33,202 nt of DNA. Source: a virus. Made by a program: the position numbers and the translations under genes. The stretch spans positions 1 through 33,202 of the IMG/VR virus record IMGVR_UViG_3300008259_000096; one strand, given 5' to 3'. Positions 8,493 to 16,746 of the stretch are shown here, one piece after another. Under the pieces are notes generated by a model that was not told the DNA's origin, ran no database searches, and saw only the letters and a list, made by a program, of their open reading frames with translations. Position 1 is the stretch's first letter. Each line of letters begins with the position of its first letter.

Positions 8493-8910
8493 TTACCTGG
8501 TTCTCCGATCTTTTAACAATTGTGCTAAATGCCAAAGTGTTTCCAAATGGGTCTGTCACGGGTGTGCTTCCAACCACTTCAAATACAGTCGGTGTATCTT
8601 CTGGGAAGTTGAGCTCTGTCCATATATAATTTCCACCAGCATCTCTAATGTTAGAAATCTTTTGCCTTAATGTTAACTTGTCGTGTGTTCTAATTTCAAG
8701 CATCTGAGTATTTTCATAGATATTCCCAAAGGTCTGTCTATCTCCAGTTCTTGAGGTTGAAGAGTTTGATATAAATGCTTTAGCATGGCAGTCTATAGTT
8801 TTTGTGTACTGCCAGCTTTTTTTAATTAATCCAGTATCTTCATCCTGAACATCTGACTGAGTATAAACATCTAAACTCATGCTAAATATAGCATCTACCA
8901 AATCAAACAT
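8482..8910 (-). CDS. Head closure / head-tail stopper protein
   Basis: 142 residues, mainly beta. The plan (short N-terminal helix, then strands carrying DVYTQSDVQDEDTG and a central ENTQMLEIRTHD segment) fits head-tail joining proteins of the SPP1 gp16/HK97 gp7-like type, which plug the connector after DNA packaging. Its first base is shared with the last base of the preceding connector stop (TAATG arrangement at 8910), and it overlaps the next gene by 11 bases, so the head-tail joining genes are stacked in one coupled block. Confidence 0.6.
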   Translation of the reverse strand: MFDLVDAIFSMSLDVYTQSDVQDEDTGLIKKSWQYTKTIDCHAKAFISNSSTSRTGDRQTFGNIYENTQMLEIRTHDKLTLRQKISNIRDAGGNYIWTELNFPEDTPTVFEVVGSTPVTDPFGNTLAFSTIVKRSENQVIGV

Positions 8911-9893
8911 TATATTACTACCATTTGCGTGACTACATAGGAAGAAAGGATTTGATCTACATATAGATTCCCTGTTCCACGGTAAGACTCGCTTGTATAT
9001 TCAAACTGCCAATCAAATGACTGCACATTCTGAATATACTTATTCCTCCATGCCCTATCTTTCGAGAAGTAATCTTTAATTAAGTGGATTGTTGCTTCTT
9101 CTATTTCGTCTGGTATAAAGTCCCAGCCATATCTTCCCTGAACTTTATAGACATAATCTTTTTTAAACGCTACCCCAAATGTATCATTATACGAAGGTGG
9201 AACTAGGCCGTTTGCAGAATAAACTGTGTTATCAAGTAAATTAGCACGATTAACTCTAATACCAAAACCGCTTTCAGATACTTGAGTATCATATATCCAA
9301 TTATTTACATTATTAATAGTGTCTATAATTAAAACATCATTTTCGTAAAGTTCGTGCAGTGCGTTTATCTTAAACTGAAGTCTTAAAGAATCTGCTCCGT
9401 CTCCATAAACTATATGGGTATCATCGTATAAATAAAATGTTTGTCCAGTATAATTTTCAATTATCTTTCTGGCCCATTTTTCTGCCATTTGTATTTCATG
9501 ATATGTTTTAGCGTTAATATCGCCTGGGTCTGTTCCATATCCTAGATCATCCATAATATCGAACATGCTGGCATACGGAGTGACCACATCAATGTATGAG
9601 AAATGTGATCCGCTAATTCCACTAATTAGATAGTTCCATTGAATCTTAAACTTTTTATTTCTACGAACTAATCCTAATGGCAGGATTATTTGATATGTTC
9701 CAGCATCAACTTCTGACTTTGTTGCTGTTTCAATATATACTGCTGTGTTTGGATTTACCAATGGGGCAGCTGTAGGATCTTCTGTTATATCATAAACAAT
9801 TGCTGTTACATTGCCATCAGCATCTATAATATTACCGCCCCAGAATATCTTAGTTTTAATTGGTGCTGTTTGATCTACATATATCTCTGCCAT
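8910..9893 (-). CDS. Head-tail connector (adaptor) protein, two-domain
   Basis: 327 residues. The C-terminal part from about residue 105 (SMFDIMDDLGYG, then MAEKWARKIIENYTGQTFY and later a helix-rich segment) has the pattern of phage head-tail connectors of the HK97 gp6/SPP1 gp15 kind, which form a ring under the portal. The first 105 residues are a beta-sandwich-like extension (DQTAPIKTKIFWGGNIIDAD...), not usual for the minimal connector, resembling domains seen in phage structural proteins. The ATG at 9893 is 14 bases after the previous stop. Confidence 0.65.
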   Translation of the reverse strand: MAEIYVDQTAPIKTKIFWGGNIIDADGNVTAIVYDITEDPTAAPLVNPNTAVYIETATKSEVDAGTYQIILPLGLVRRNKKFKIQWNYLISGISGSHFSYIDVVTPYASMFDIMDDLGYGTDPGDINAKTYHEIQMAEKWARKIIENYTGQTFYLYDDTHIVYGDGADSLRLQFKINALHELYENDVLIIDTINNVNNWIYDTQVSESGFGIRVNRANLLDNTVYSANGLVPPSYNDTFGVAFKKDYVYKVQGRYGWDFIPDEIEEATIHLIKDYFSKDRAWRNKYIQNVQSFDWQFEYTSESYRGTGNLYVDQILSSYVVTQMVVI

Positions 9894-9907
9894 TATTTTA
9901 GGCTTGT

Positions 9908-10309
9908 TTAGCTATAGAACTCTTGCGCTTCTCTTGGTGTCGCTAAACGAAAACCTTCCTCCACATCAAAAATTTTTTGAGCATCTTCTTCTTTCATTGC
10001 TATAAATGGATGTTCCTTTGTAAAGGTATAACCAATAATATCATATCGGAAGTTTTCTCTTGTCATTCTAACCAAAACATTGTCCTTTAGCTGATCCTTT
10101 TTTGGATCAAACTTGGGCAATACTTCTTGCGATTCTACATCAGATTCATCTTCAATAGCCTCGATTGTCTTAGCATAAACTGAATAGGTTACGCCTTCTT
10201 CTGCAAGTGCTGCAATTATATCTGCCTTATTCTTTAAGCCCTCTGTGTCGACTGCAAAATCTTCTGCAACCTTTTTAAGCTCTGCTACTTTTAATGTCTC
10301 AAATGACAT
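9908..10309 (-). CDS. Small head-associated protein with SAP/HeH-like N-terminus
   Basis: 133 acidic residues. Residues about 5-36 (LKVAELKKVAEDF...NKADIIAALAEEG) show the helix-extension-helix pattern of SAP/Rho-N-like modules often found in phage head proteins. The middle is a charged linker and the C-terminal part is a small mixed domain. It is the first gene after the terminator closing the major capsid gene, and a promoter-like sequence (10337-10365) lies directly upstream with an AAGGAG ribosome binding site. It may be a head decoration or fibre-base protein; the function is not established by sequence. Confidence 0.6.
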   Translation of the reverse strand: MSFETLKVAELKKVAEDFAVDTEGLKNKADIIAALAEEGVTYSVYAKTIEAIEDESDVESQEVLPKFDPKKDQLKDNVLVRMTRENFRYDIIGYTFTKEHPFIAMKEEDAQKIFDVEEGFRLATPREAQEFYS

Positions 10310-10336
10310 ATATTTCTCCTTAGTCTAGGTAAATCA

Positions 10337-10365
10337 ATTATATCATTACTAATTTACAATGAAAA
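10337..10365 (-). promoter_or_regulatory. Promoter for the connector/neck gene block
   Basis: A perfect TATAAT at 10337-10342 and TTTTCA at 10360-10365 (four of six consensus bases), 17 bases apart. The -35 is made from the T-tract of the terminator that ends the capsid gene. The short leader ends in AAGGAG before the ATG at 10309. Confidence 0.65.
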
Positions 10366-10389
10366 GCCCCCATATATAAATATGGGGGC
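10361..10389 (-). terminator. Terminator after the major capsid gene
   Basis: A perfect ten-pair hairpin (10366-10375 with 10380-10389, GCCCCCATAT/ATATGGGGGC, four-base loop) followed on the minus strand by TTTTCATTG. This is the clearest intrinsic terminator in the window. It starts 20 bases after the capsid stop codon. Confidence 0.88.
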
Positions 10390-10409
10390 CTTTAGGCTAA
10401 CCTAAATAA

Positions 10410-11456
10410 TTAGGAAGCAACCTTAACGTTCTTGACTACGACCCAAGCGTCTGCTTGTTCGATCTGGACGCCAACACGAGTATACATTGTGTACTCAATT
10501 GAGTCCTTACGTGGCCAGAAGAAGCGGTAAACAGTTACATCACGCTTGATACCAATAACAACGTTATTTGGGAATGTCAAGTGGACGTCTCCGTGTGAAC
10601 CTGTCTCTCCTGAGTAGTCACCGTCTTGTGTCTCTGGAAGAAGTGGAACTTCAACGATTGGAATACCAAATGCGTATGGAGCTACATATCCTGCTGGACC
10701 TGAAACTGGTGCAACCTCACCACGGATGATGCCAGAAGCAATATCCTGTGGGTTGACGTTCTGAATGTTTTGTGAAGTTGCATATAGGTAATCCTGGATC
10801 AAGTTTGATCCTGCAAGGAAGCGGAGGTCTGTGCGACGCTGCTTGTACTTACGTGGAAGTGCCTTAAGAGCTGAGTTGAATACAGCTCTTGTAATGTTTG
10901 CTCCACCAGCATCGACAACGTGACCGTATGTCTTTGCCTTCTTAACTACACCATTGAATGCCTTATAAAGTGCATCTGATGTAAGTGCTGTGTTACCATT
11001 TAGGATAACATCTTCAATGTCATTTCCAGCCTGTGTTGCAAGAAGTCTTGCAATGTGATCTTCTAGATCTGGACCTTCAATGTTGTCTTCTAGAGACTCT
11101 GTTGAGAGTTCCCAGTCAAGACGAAGCTTCTTTGTTGTCAAAGAAATCTTTGAGAATGTAACTGCTGAGTTTGATGCAGTATCTGAACCTTCGGTTGCTA
11201 GCTTCATAAGCTTCTCACCAACGCCAATACGGTCAATCTCAGTTGTGTCTGACTTCATACGGACTGTACGTGCGACTTTACCTATTACGGTTGCATCGAA
11301 CATATAATCAAGGAAGCGAGCAGACTGTTCTGGATTAAGCAGACCACCGTTACCATTTTCTGATGCGGTGTGGATACCTTCGAGACCTGATGTCGAAGCA
11401 AATGTACCTGTTGCTGTTGTTCCAGCTGCAATATCTTTTAATAATTCATTGCTCAT
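10410..11456 (-). CDS. Major capsid protein (HK97 fold)
   Basis: 348 residues. The segments around NPEQSARFLDYMFDATVIGKVARTVRM, the following E-loop-like stretch and the C-terminal DVTVYRFFWPRKDSIEYTMY region with a final beta segment are characteristic of HK97-fold shell proteins. It has no long N-terminal scaffold domain; the scaffold appears to be carried by the upstream protease gene. An AGGTG site lies before the ATG. It is followed by the strongest terminator in the window, consistent with very high expression of this unit. Codon choice here looks less AT-biased at third positions than in the fibre genes (frequent GTC, CGT, AAG), which would fit selection for expression, though I did not compute this. 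Confidence 0.9.
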   Translation of the reverse strand: MSNELLKDIAAGTTATGTFASTSGLEGIHTASENGNGGLLNPEQSARFLDYMFDATVIGKVARTVRMKSDTTEIDRIGVGEKLMKLATEGSDTASNSAVTFSKISLTTKKLRLDWELSTESLEDNIEGPDLEDHIARLLATQAGNDIEDVILNGNTALTSDALYKAFNGVVKKAKTYGHVVDAGGANITRAVFNSALKALPRKYKQRRTDLRFLAGSNLIQDYLYATSQNIQNVNPQDIASGIIRGEVAPVSGPAGYVAPYAFGIPIVEVPLLPETQDGDYSGETGSHGDVHLTFPNNVVIGIKRDVTVYRFFWPRKDSIEYTMYTRVGVQIEQADAWVVVKNVKVAS

Positions 11457-11474
11457 ATTTTATTTCACCTACCC

Positions 11475-12785
11475 TTATTTGATTAAATCTGATACGGAAC
11501 CGAGGAAAGAACCGTTCCATTTTGATTTTTTGATTGTTACTTCCTGAGATCCGCCAAGATCCGAGGACTTCTTAATTGCAGTCTCACCTTCGACTGCATC
11601 GACACGCTTTTCAACGCCGTCAATTGTGTTCTTTATGTCTTCTACAGCCTTGCTTAAAATAGCATGCTGTTCTGCCAACTCTGAAATTCTTACATCTACG
11701 CTCTTGCTGAATGACTCAACAGTATCTTGAATAGATGAAACTTGAGCTGCGTTTGTCTGTGCAGCTTTATTTAGAGTTTCTGAGAAAAAGCCCTTTAGGT
11801 CACCAAGCATCTTTGCAAAATCAGGTTCATCAACCATAACTTCTGATACGTCGGCTGCTTTCTCCAGAGATTCGGCAGGAGCGTCTGCAACTGCATCTTC
11901 TGCAGGAGCTTCTTCAGCTGCTGGTGTTTCTTCAACGGCAACTGTTTCTTCAACAGCGGTCTCTTCAACCACTGCGTTTTCTGTGTTTTCTGACACTTCA
12001 TTACCTCCTTCTGCGTTTGCCTGTTTTGCAATTGTTTGTGTATCAGGCAACGTAAATCTTGATTTCTTAAATGAATCAAGAATCTTCTGTACTTCGTTAG
12101 ACTTATTAATGTCTGACTTTTCTACCCATCCAATAATAGATGCTGGCTTACCAGTAATTGGTGAATCAAATGTTTTTTCTGTAGAAAGAAATACTGAATT
12201 GCTTTCTTCACAATAAAAAATGTTTTCTGTTACAATCTCTGCAGCCATTCCCTTAAAGACCATAGCCCCATTTGATTTCTCAATTGAAAAAATATTGCAT
12301 AGTTCATTAGCTGGAGAGTCTACAATAGATAGTTCAACTAGATCATAGTCTTTAATAAATCTTACTGTTTCTCCTGTAGACTTGTTAACTTCATTATCTG
12401 AATCTTTAATTTTTCCGCCGATTGAAAATCCAGTAAGAGTTCCATCGAGAACCTTTTCCCAAGTGTCCTGTGCGCCCTTTGAAATGTATGATGTTACATA
12501 AACTCCATTATAAAACTTTTGTGAATCTTGATCGTAGTATGTCTCTGGCTTAAAAGAAACAACCTTACCTACAGCAATTGGCTGATGCATTTCTCTAAGA
12601 TTACCTCTAAAGTTTTCAAACGCCTTTAGGCTTGCATCTGCTGTTACAACGTCTCCTGTTTGGTCAACATTATCTAGTGTCGCAAAACCAGACACTGTTC
12701 TTTTTTCTATGTTGACCTTTGTGAAAGGAACTGATAAATGAAGGTTCTCTCCACTTGATGACCAGTAAGATTTTTCGATATTCAT
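11475..12785 (-). CDS. Prohead protease fused to a scaffold-like C-terminal region
   Basis: 436 residues from the ATG at 12785; a TTG at 12821 in the same frame is less likely because the extra residues resemble nothing in the family. Residues 1-170 match the XkdF/HK97 prohead protease type, with the likely catalytic His67 in a MHQP segment, Ser121 in GTLTGFSIGG, and the conserved ELSIVDSPAN block. These proteases cleave scaffold and capsid during head maturation. Residues about 250-310 form a low-complexity Glu/Ala/Val stretch, and 310-410 are coiled-coil-like, as in a scaffolding protein. The next gene is the capsid, so protease and scaffold seem to be one polypeptide. There is no ribosome binding site; a -10-like box lies about 10 bases before the ATG (leaderless start). 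Confidence 0.85.
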   Translation of the reverse strand: MNIEKSYWSSSGENLHLSVPFTKVNIEKRTVSGFATLDNVDQTGDVVTADASLKAFENFRGNLREMHQPIAVGKVVSFKPETYYDQDSQKFYNGVYVTSYISKGAQDTWEKVLDGTLTGFSIGGKIKDSDNEVNKSTGETVRFIKDYDLVELSIVDSPANELCNIFSIEKSNGAMVFKGMAAEIVTENIFYCEESNSVFLSTEKTFDSPITGKPASIIGWVEKSDINKSNEVQKILDSFKKSRFTLPDTQTIAKQANAEGGNEVSENTENAVVEETAVEETVAVEETPAAEEAPAEDAVADAPAESLEKAADVSEVMVDEPDFAKMLGDLKGFFSETLNKAAQTNAAQVSSIQDTVESFSKSVDVRISELAEQHAILSKAVEDIKNTIDGVEKRVDAVEGETAIKKSSDLGGSQEVTIKKSKWNGSFLGSVSDLIK

Positions 12786-12794
12786 ATGCTTAAT

Positions 12795-12800
12795 TTTATA
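12795..12800 (-). promoter_or_regulatory. Candidate -10 box for a leaderless protease transcript
   Basis: TATAAA on the minus strand ends nine bases before the ATG at 12785, so transcription would begin within one to three bases of the start codon. There is no Shine-Dalgarno sequence. A TTGCCT-type -35 lies 15-16 bases upstream. Confidence 0.4.
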
Positions 12801-12837
12801 GGCATATATATAAAAAGGCAAATAACAGTCGAGTAGA

Positions 12838-14418
12838 TTATTCTACCTGACTTCCGTCACCTTTTGGATTCCTGGCTTCCCCAGAAATATCTGGAGAATT
12901 ATTTTGTCTTTCTTGATCCCTAGTTCTTGTCTGTCCAGCCTGAGCTCTAATTTCTGCCTGCTGCTGAGGCTTTAATTGAATAACTTCATCTCCGCCTTCA
13001 ATTGCAATTTTACCCATTCTTAGACGAACTTCATTAGGGGTAATAACCTGCATTCTTAAATATCTCTCATCAATCTTTGACTGAGTATCTTCATCTGTAA
13101 GGCTAAGTTCATTAAATTTAATTTGAACGGCATCTGTTTTTTCAGCAATAATTAAATTAATTTTTTTCTCTAATCTCATTTGTGCTGGGCGACAAACCTG
13201 CTCTTTAAATGTTTTATCCGCATCTCTTGCTGCAGCTAAATTAATTCCTTCTGGAATACCAATTTTAGAAATTGGAGTTCTGTGTGCTAAAAGAATTTCA
13301 TCTCTATTTGCTTTACGATAAACATTAAATGATGATTCCTGTGCTCCAGCCTCAATTGGATCCATTTTAAATTCAACCTTTGAGTCAGGCGTATCTGGTG
13401 GAAGAGGGACATAAAGAGACCTATGGTTTTTGCCCTTTAGTCCAACCTGGAAAAACTCAAGCAATTTTCTTTCTGACTCTGGTGAAAGTTTGGCACCCTT
13501 AACAGTAATAATATATCTTGGAACAGCCTTGTTCTGGAAATAGTCAAGGTTGTACTGACCAGAAAATTCATTTCCTGCAAGAGCTACTTGTGCAGCAATA
13601 ATATCTGGAATACCGTAGTAATTATCCATAGGAGTATATTTCTTTAAATGAATAATTTCGTTTGGTCTATCTAGTCCGCCAGCAATTGGATTCGGTGTAT
13701 CTTGATCGCCAAAGTTTCTGAAGAAAACAGCCTTTCCGTAAAGCAACTGAATAAAGCCATCACGTAATCTTCTTACACGCATTGTCTTTGCTGGAATATG
13801 TCCAATGTATCCAATATCTCCACGAGTTGTTCTGCCTATTTCAATAAAGCCATTACCAGTTGCTTCTAAATCTGTATACGCTTTAATAAGAGTTTCTGTA
13901 AATGTTTCTTCATCATTTACATCCTCTAGCCACTGCTCTAAATCTTGTCTTAATTTGCCAAGCTTTTTTCTGGCTCTCTGTAATTGTTTTTCATCTGTGA
14001 TTCCGTCAAGGGCATCGTTTGTTTTTCTTGTCTCATCGAATTGATATCCTAGACCTACAATGTTTGCAACTTTTGCATTTATTGCTGCGTAGTTATATGT
14101 TGAAACTTCATAAATTTTTGATAGATACTCTAAGTTATATATTGGCTGAACCAGATCAAACATGGCGTAACCAGTTATTGCCTGTGCTAGCAAGTTTTGC
14201 TGTGTTGATGTACTATCTATTCCAGTAAAGGCTTTAGAAAATTCTCTGCCTATTTTTCTGCGAAATGCTGGGCTTAATCCGTTTAGCTTTCTAATGTCAT
14301 CTAATTGAATATTAAATGGATCATCATGCTCTGTTTCTTTCTTAAAAGAAAACCAATCAGCAGCACTAGATAGCTGAATTTCTTCATTTACTTCTGGGGT
14401 TTCATCAACATGTTCCAT
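12838..14418 (-). CDS. Portal protein
   Basis: 526 residues, a usual length for HK97/SPP1-type portals, the twelve-fold ring through which DNA enters the head. Clear family features are the N-terminal helices leading to a NYAAINAKVANIVGLGY segment, ATGNGFIEIGRT, the IIHLKKYTPMDNYYGIPDI block, and the later AHRTPISKIGIPEG and LIIAEKTDAVQIKFNEL regions. The C-terminus is polar and probably flexible (QQQAEIRAQAG, then a Gln/Arg/Asn-rich tail). Its start is two bases after the small upstream gene, so the two are probably coupled. Normally a terminase gene lies just upstream; here a LamG protein and a small unknown gene do. Confidence 0.92.
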   Translation of the reverse strand: MEHVDETPEVNEEIQLSSAADWFSFKKETEHDDPFNIQLDDIRKLNGLSPAFRRKIGREFSKAFTGIDSTSTQQNLLAQAITGYAMFDLVQPIYNLEYLSKIYEVSTYNYAAINAKVANIVGLGYQFDETRKTNDALDGITDEKQLQRARKKLGKLRQDLEQWLEDVNDEETFTETLIKAYTDLEATGNGFIEIGRTTRGDIGYIGHIPAKTMRVRRLRDGFIQLLYGKAVFFRNFGDQDTPNPIAGGLDRPNEIIHLKKYTPMDNYYGIPDIIAAQVALAGNEFSGQYNLDYFQNKAVPRYIITVKGAKLSPESERKLLEFFQVGLKGKNHRSLYVPLPPDTPDSKVEFKMDPIEAGAQESSFNVYRKANRDEILLAHRTPISKIGIPEGINLAAARDADKTFKEQVCRPAQMRLEKKINLIIAEKTDAVQIKFNELSLTDEDTQSKIDERYLRMQVITPNEVRLRMGKIAIEGGDEVIQLKPQQQAEIRAQAGQTRTRDQERQNNSPDISGEARNPKGDGSQVE

Positions 14419-14420
14419 TT

Positions 14421-14762
14421 TTATCTCCCTGGCACAGTGAGCTTTTTCATCTCATCCTTATAGTTTCCTACATCTAGTGGGTCTGGCACTAAACCTAAAT
14501 TAAGTCTTGACTGCTGATACTGATATTCTTCATCATCAATCTTGCGTCTTCCCGACAAAAATAATGGCTGCCCTCTGTCTATACCATATCCAGAAACAGC
14601 TTTTCTCAAGGCTTCAATTCTTTCTTTGTTATCCTTCATTGATGTTATTGATAGGTAGTTTCCTTCGTCGTCTCCGACCCACTTTCCATCAATTTCCCAT
14701 ACGTAAATTCCGAGTGTTGTTTCCTCGTCTAAAACTTTGGTGCCGATCTTATTGAAGTCCAT
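14421..14762 (-). CDS. Small conserved-looking pre-portal protein, function unknown
   Basis: 113 residues from the ATG at 14762; a GTG two codons earlier (14768) is an alternative. The sequence is hydrophilic, with a beta-rich first third (GIYVWEIDGKWVGDDEGNYL) and a helical, charged remainder ending in DVGNYKDEMKKL. It has no membrane segment or cysteines. It is the first gene of the head block, separated from the LamG gene by a hairpin and a TATAAT box, and it ends two bases before the portal start. It could be a portal-associated or packaging accessory protein, but nothing in the sequence decides this. Confidence 0.65.
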   Translation of the reverse strand: MDFNKIGTKVLDEETTLGIYVWEIDGKWVGDDEGNYLSITSMKDNKERIEALRKAVSGYGIDRGQPLFLSGRRKIDDEEYQYQQSRLNLGLVPDPLDVGNYKDEMKKLTVPGR

Positions 14763-14778
14763 AGACACTCATTCTACC

Positions 14779-14784
14779 ATTATA
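14779..14784 (-). promoter_or_regulatory. -10 box heading the head-gene block
   Basis: A perfect TATAAT on the minus strand. Its end is 10 bases before the GTG at 14768 and 16 before the ATG at 14762, so the transcript would have almost no leader. GTGACA lies 20 bases upstream, which is long for a -35 spacing; ACAAAA is 17 bases upstream. Confidence 0.5.
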
Positions 14785-14801
14785 TTTTGTTTAAGTCCAG
14801 C

Positions 14802-14824
14802 TTTTGTCACGATTGATGACAAAA
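14802..14824 (-). terminator. Hairpin between the LamG gene and the head block
   Basis: An eight-pair perfect inverted repeat, TTTTGTCA with TGACAAAA (arms 14802-14809 and 14817-14824, seven-base loop), lies directly after the LamG stop codon. It is AT-rich with no strong T-tract on the minus strand, so it may be a weak terminator, a transcript-end stabiliser or an operator for the promoter just after it. Confidence 0.45.
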
Positions 14825-16732
14825 TTAAACGTTTTGGATCACAATCCAGTCATTATCGAATACTTCGGCTGTATTTTCTGTCAGGGAGAATGACGGTTCA
14901 GATATAACAGTAGGGTCTCCATTTATATAAATTTGATAATGATCAGTAACTGTTGCAGAATCTAGCTCATAGCCGTATGTAGATATATATTGATATGAAG
15001 ACTCTGAAGCCCCATCAAGGGAATATCCTAGCTTAACTGAGTTCATGATTTGATTATCAAAAACCAGGACTACGTGATAAATTTCACCAGCCTTAAAAAC
15101 ATTTGATATTGATGTTTGAGATGTTTTATCTACTCCGTTTATATATATCTTTTTTATATTATTTTTAGTTATTGTTCCAGATGATGCCCATGTATATTCT
15201 ACCCCTATGTCTGGACTTGCTGGCCCTGCGTCATAGGAGGCCGTATAAGAAGAATTATATAGCCCACCGTCTGCCACAGCCAATCCAGTGTATGAGGTGT
15301 TATATAGTCCTCCTAGGACCTCTATAAAAGTAATTTCTTCTCTGTATACAAGACCTCCGCCAGATAGATCTTTTGGAGTATAGAAAAACTCCATTGATGT
15401 GCAAAGTCTTCCTAGATTTAAATAGAATCCAGAGTTTTCTTTTACTCGTATTCCACTATGCATATTCCTTGATAAAGCTGAGTATCTTTTATTTCCCGCA
15501 TATGCTTTTGCAAAATAGTCGGGGTCATCTGTCATTTGTGATATGTAACTAGAAGAGTTTGTAGCATAAATAATCTGTGATTTATAAAACTTAATTGTAA
15601 GGCTTTCCATAAAAGGATTATTTGTTTTATCGTTTGCTGTCTCAAAAAGCACCTTTATATAAAGGCTATACGATGCATTAAAATCTTCTCCGCTAGTAGA
15701 ATTTCCATACTGTGGTATTTTAGAGCCATTCTCACATTCAACATAGGTTATTCCATCAACACTTGAGTATACGGATACTCCTTCTGTCGCAGACCATTCT
15801 ATCTTGGAAGCGTCTATTCCATATTGTGATGGTATATATAAAAACTCAGTAAAAAATGCAGACTGAGAAGTTCCAGATCCAACAGGAATTTGTATTCTAT
15901 TTTTTATAAAATCATACTCTAGTCCTGCTGTAGTTAAATCTTTCCAGGGTTTTCTTGCTGGGTAGGAATACTCAAACTTAGTTGATATATTTGTATCGTA
16001 TATGTCAAACAGCTCTCCAAGGTCTGGAAAGGTCGTATTAAATGCTGGTAGTGACTGAGCTAAATTATAATGATTTTGTATTTGAGATTCTGATAAAGAA
16101 TATCTATATATAGCTACAGAATCAACTAAAAACTTATTTGATGAATTAGAAGTGGGTCCGCATTTTAGTGACAAAGATGAATTTGTAAATTTAAAATCAT
16201 TTAATGTTTTTGAAGCTTGTTTTTCTCCATCTATGTATATTGATATTTCTGACACCGAATAAACACATACAACATGTACCACACGGCTAAAATTAGATAT
16301 GGCAAAATCTACTCTAGAATCAATATTAGATAAACCTTTTAGTGCAAATGCCACGCCATTATTGTTCACAAAAAGTCCGACTCCGTTTGATGCATCTGCA
16401 ACTACTGGTTCCATTGTTGATGTTAAAGCTTTTGGATAGATAAAAGACTCTATCGTAAATGGGTTAAAAGAATAGCTACTATTTGCTATTGGGGTACCTT
16501 TACTTATTCCATAATAGTTATATGTTAGTGGAAAAGTTATACTTTGTGAGCTAGTTATTTCTACAGAATTTATTCCGCCATATGTGAGTGGCAGAGGAAA
16601 AGTAGAAACAGATTGTAAATATACGCCATTATTTCCACAACCAGATATATCTATAGCAGTAGTTCCAGACTGTTCATCTAGAAACCAAAACCCAAGTGGA
16701 TTATCTTTTATGACTGAGTATTTATAAGACAT
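14825..16732 (-). CDS. Large LamG/concanavalin-like domain protein, probable tail tip or adhesin
   Basis: 635 residues from the ATG at 16732. A longer frame from 16780 would overlap the preceding dioxygenase gene, and its extra residues are not domain-like. Residues about 7-240 have the classic LamG_3 signature (NPLGFWFLDEQSGTTAIDISG, later IYIDGEKQASKTL). The middle (about 250-400) is another beta-rich region, and residues about 430-625 look like a second ConA-like sandwich (FKAGEIYHVVLVFDNQ, YQIYING). Such domains bind glycans or are passive parts of host-recognition structures. It is the last gene of the dioxygenase run and the gene before the head block. Tyr, Ser and Asn are very frequent. 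Role as an adhesin is inferred. Confidence 0.75.
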   Translation of the reverse strand: MSYKYSVIKDNPLGFWFLDEQSGTTAIDISGCGNNGVYLQSVSTFPLPLTYGGINSVEITSSQSITFPLTYNYYGISKGTPIANSSYSFNPFTIESFIYPKALTSTMEPVVADASNGVGLFVNNNGVAFALKGLSNIDSRVDFAISNFSRVVHVVCVYSVSEISIYIDGEKQASKTLNDFKFTNSSLSLKCGPTSNSSNKFLVDSVAIYRYSLSESQIQNHYNLAQSLPAFNTTFPDLGELFDIYDTNISTKFEYSYPARKPWKDLTTAGLEYDFIKNRIQIPVGSGTSQSAFFTEFLYIPSQYGIDASKIEWSATEGVSVYSSVDGITYVECENGSKIPQYGNSTSGEDFNASYSLYIKVLFETANDKTNNPFMESLTIKFYKSQIIYATNSSSYISQMTDDPDYFAKAYAGNKRYSALSRNMHSGIRVKENSGFYLNLGRLCTSMEFFYTPKDLSGGGLVYREEITFIEVLGGLYNTSYTGLAVADGGLYNSSYTASYDAGPASPDIGVEYTWASSGTITKNNIKKIYINGVDKTSQTSISNVFKAGEIYHVVLVFDNQIMNSVKLGYSLDGASESSYQYISTYGYELDSATVTDHYQIYINGDPTVISEPSFSLTENTAEVFDNDWIVIQNV

Positions 16733-16746
16733 AATAAGATTATACC

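Noticed and set aside
12786-12821. TTG start of the protease at 12821
   Set aside because: No ribosome binding site precedes it, and the added residues lie over the putative -10 box.
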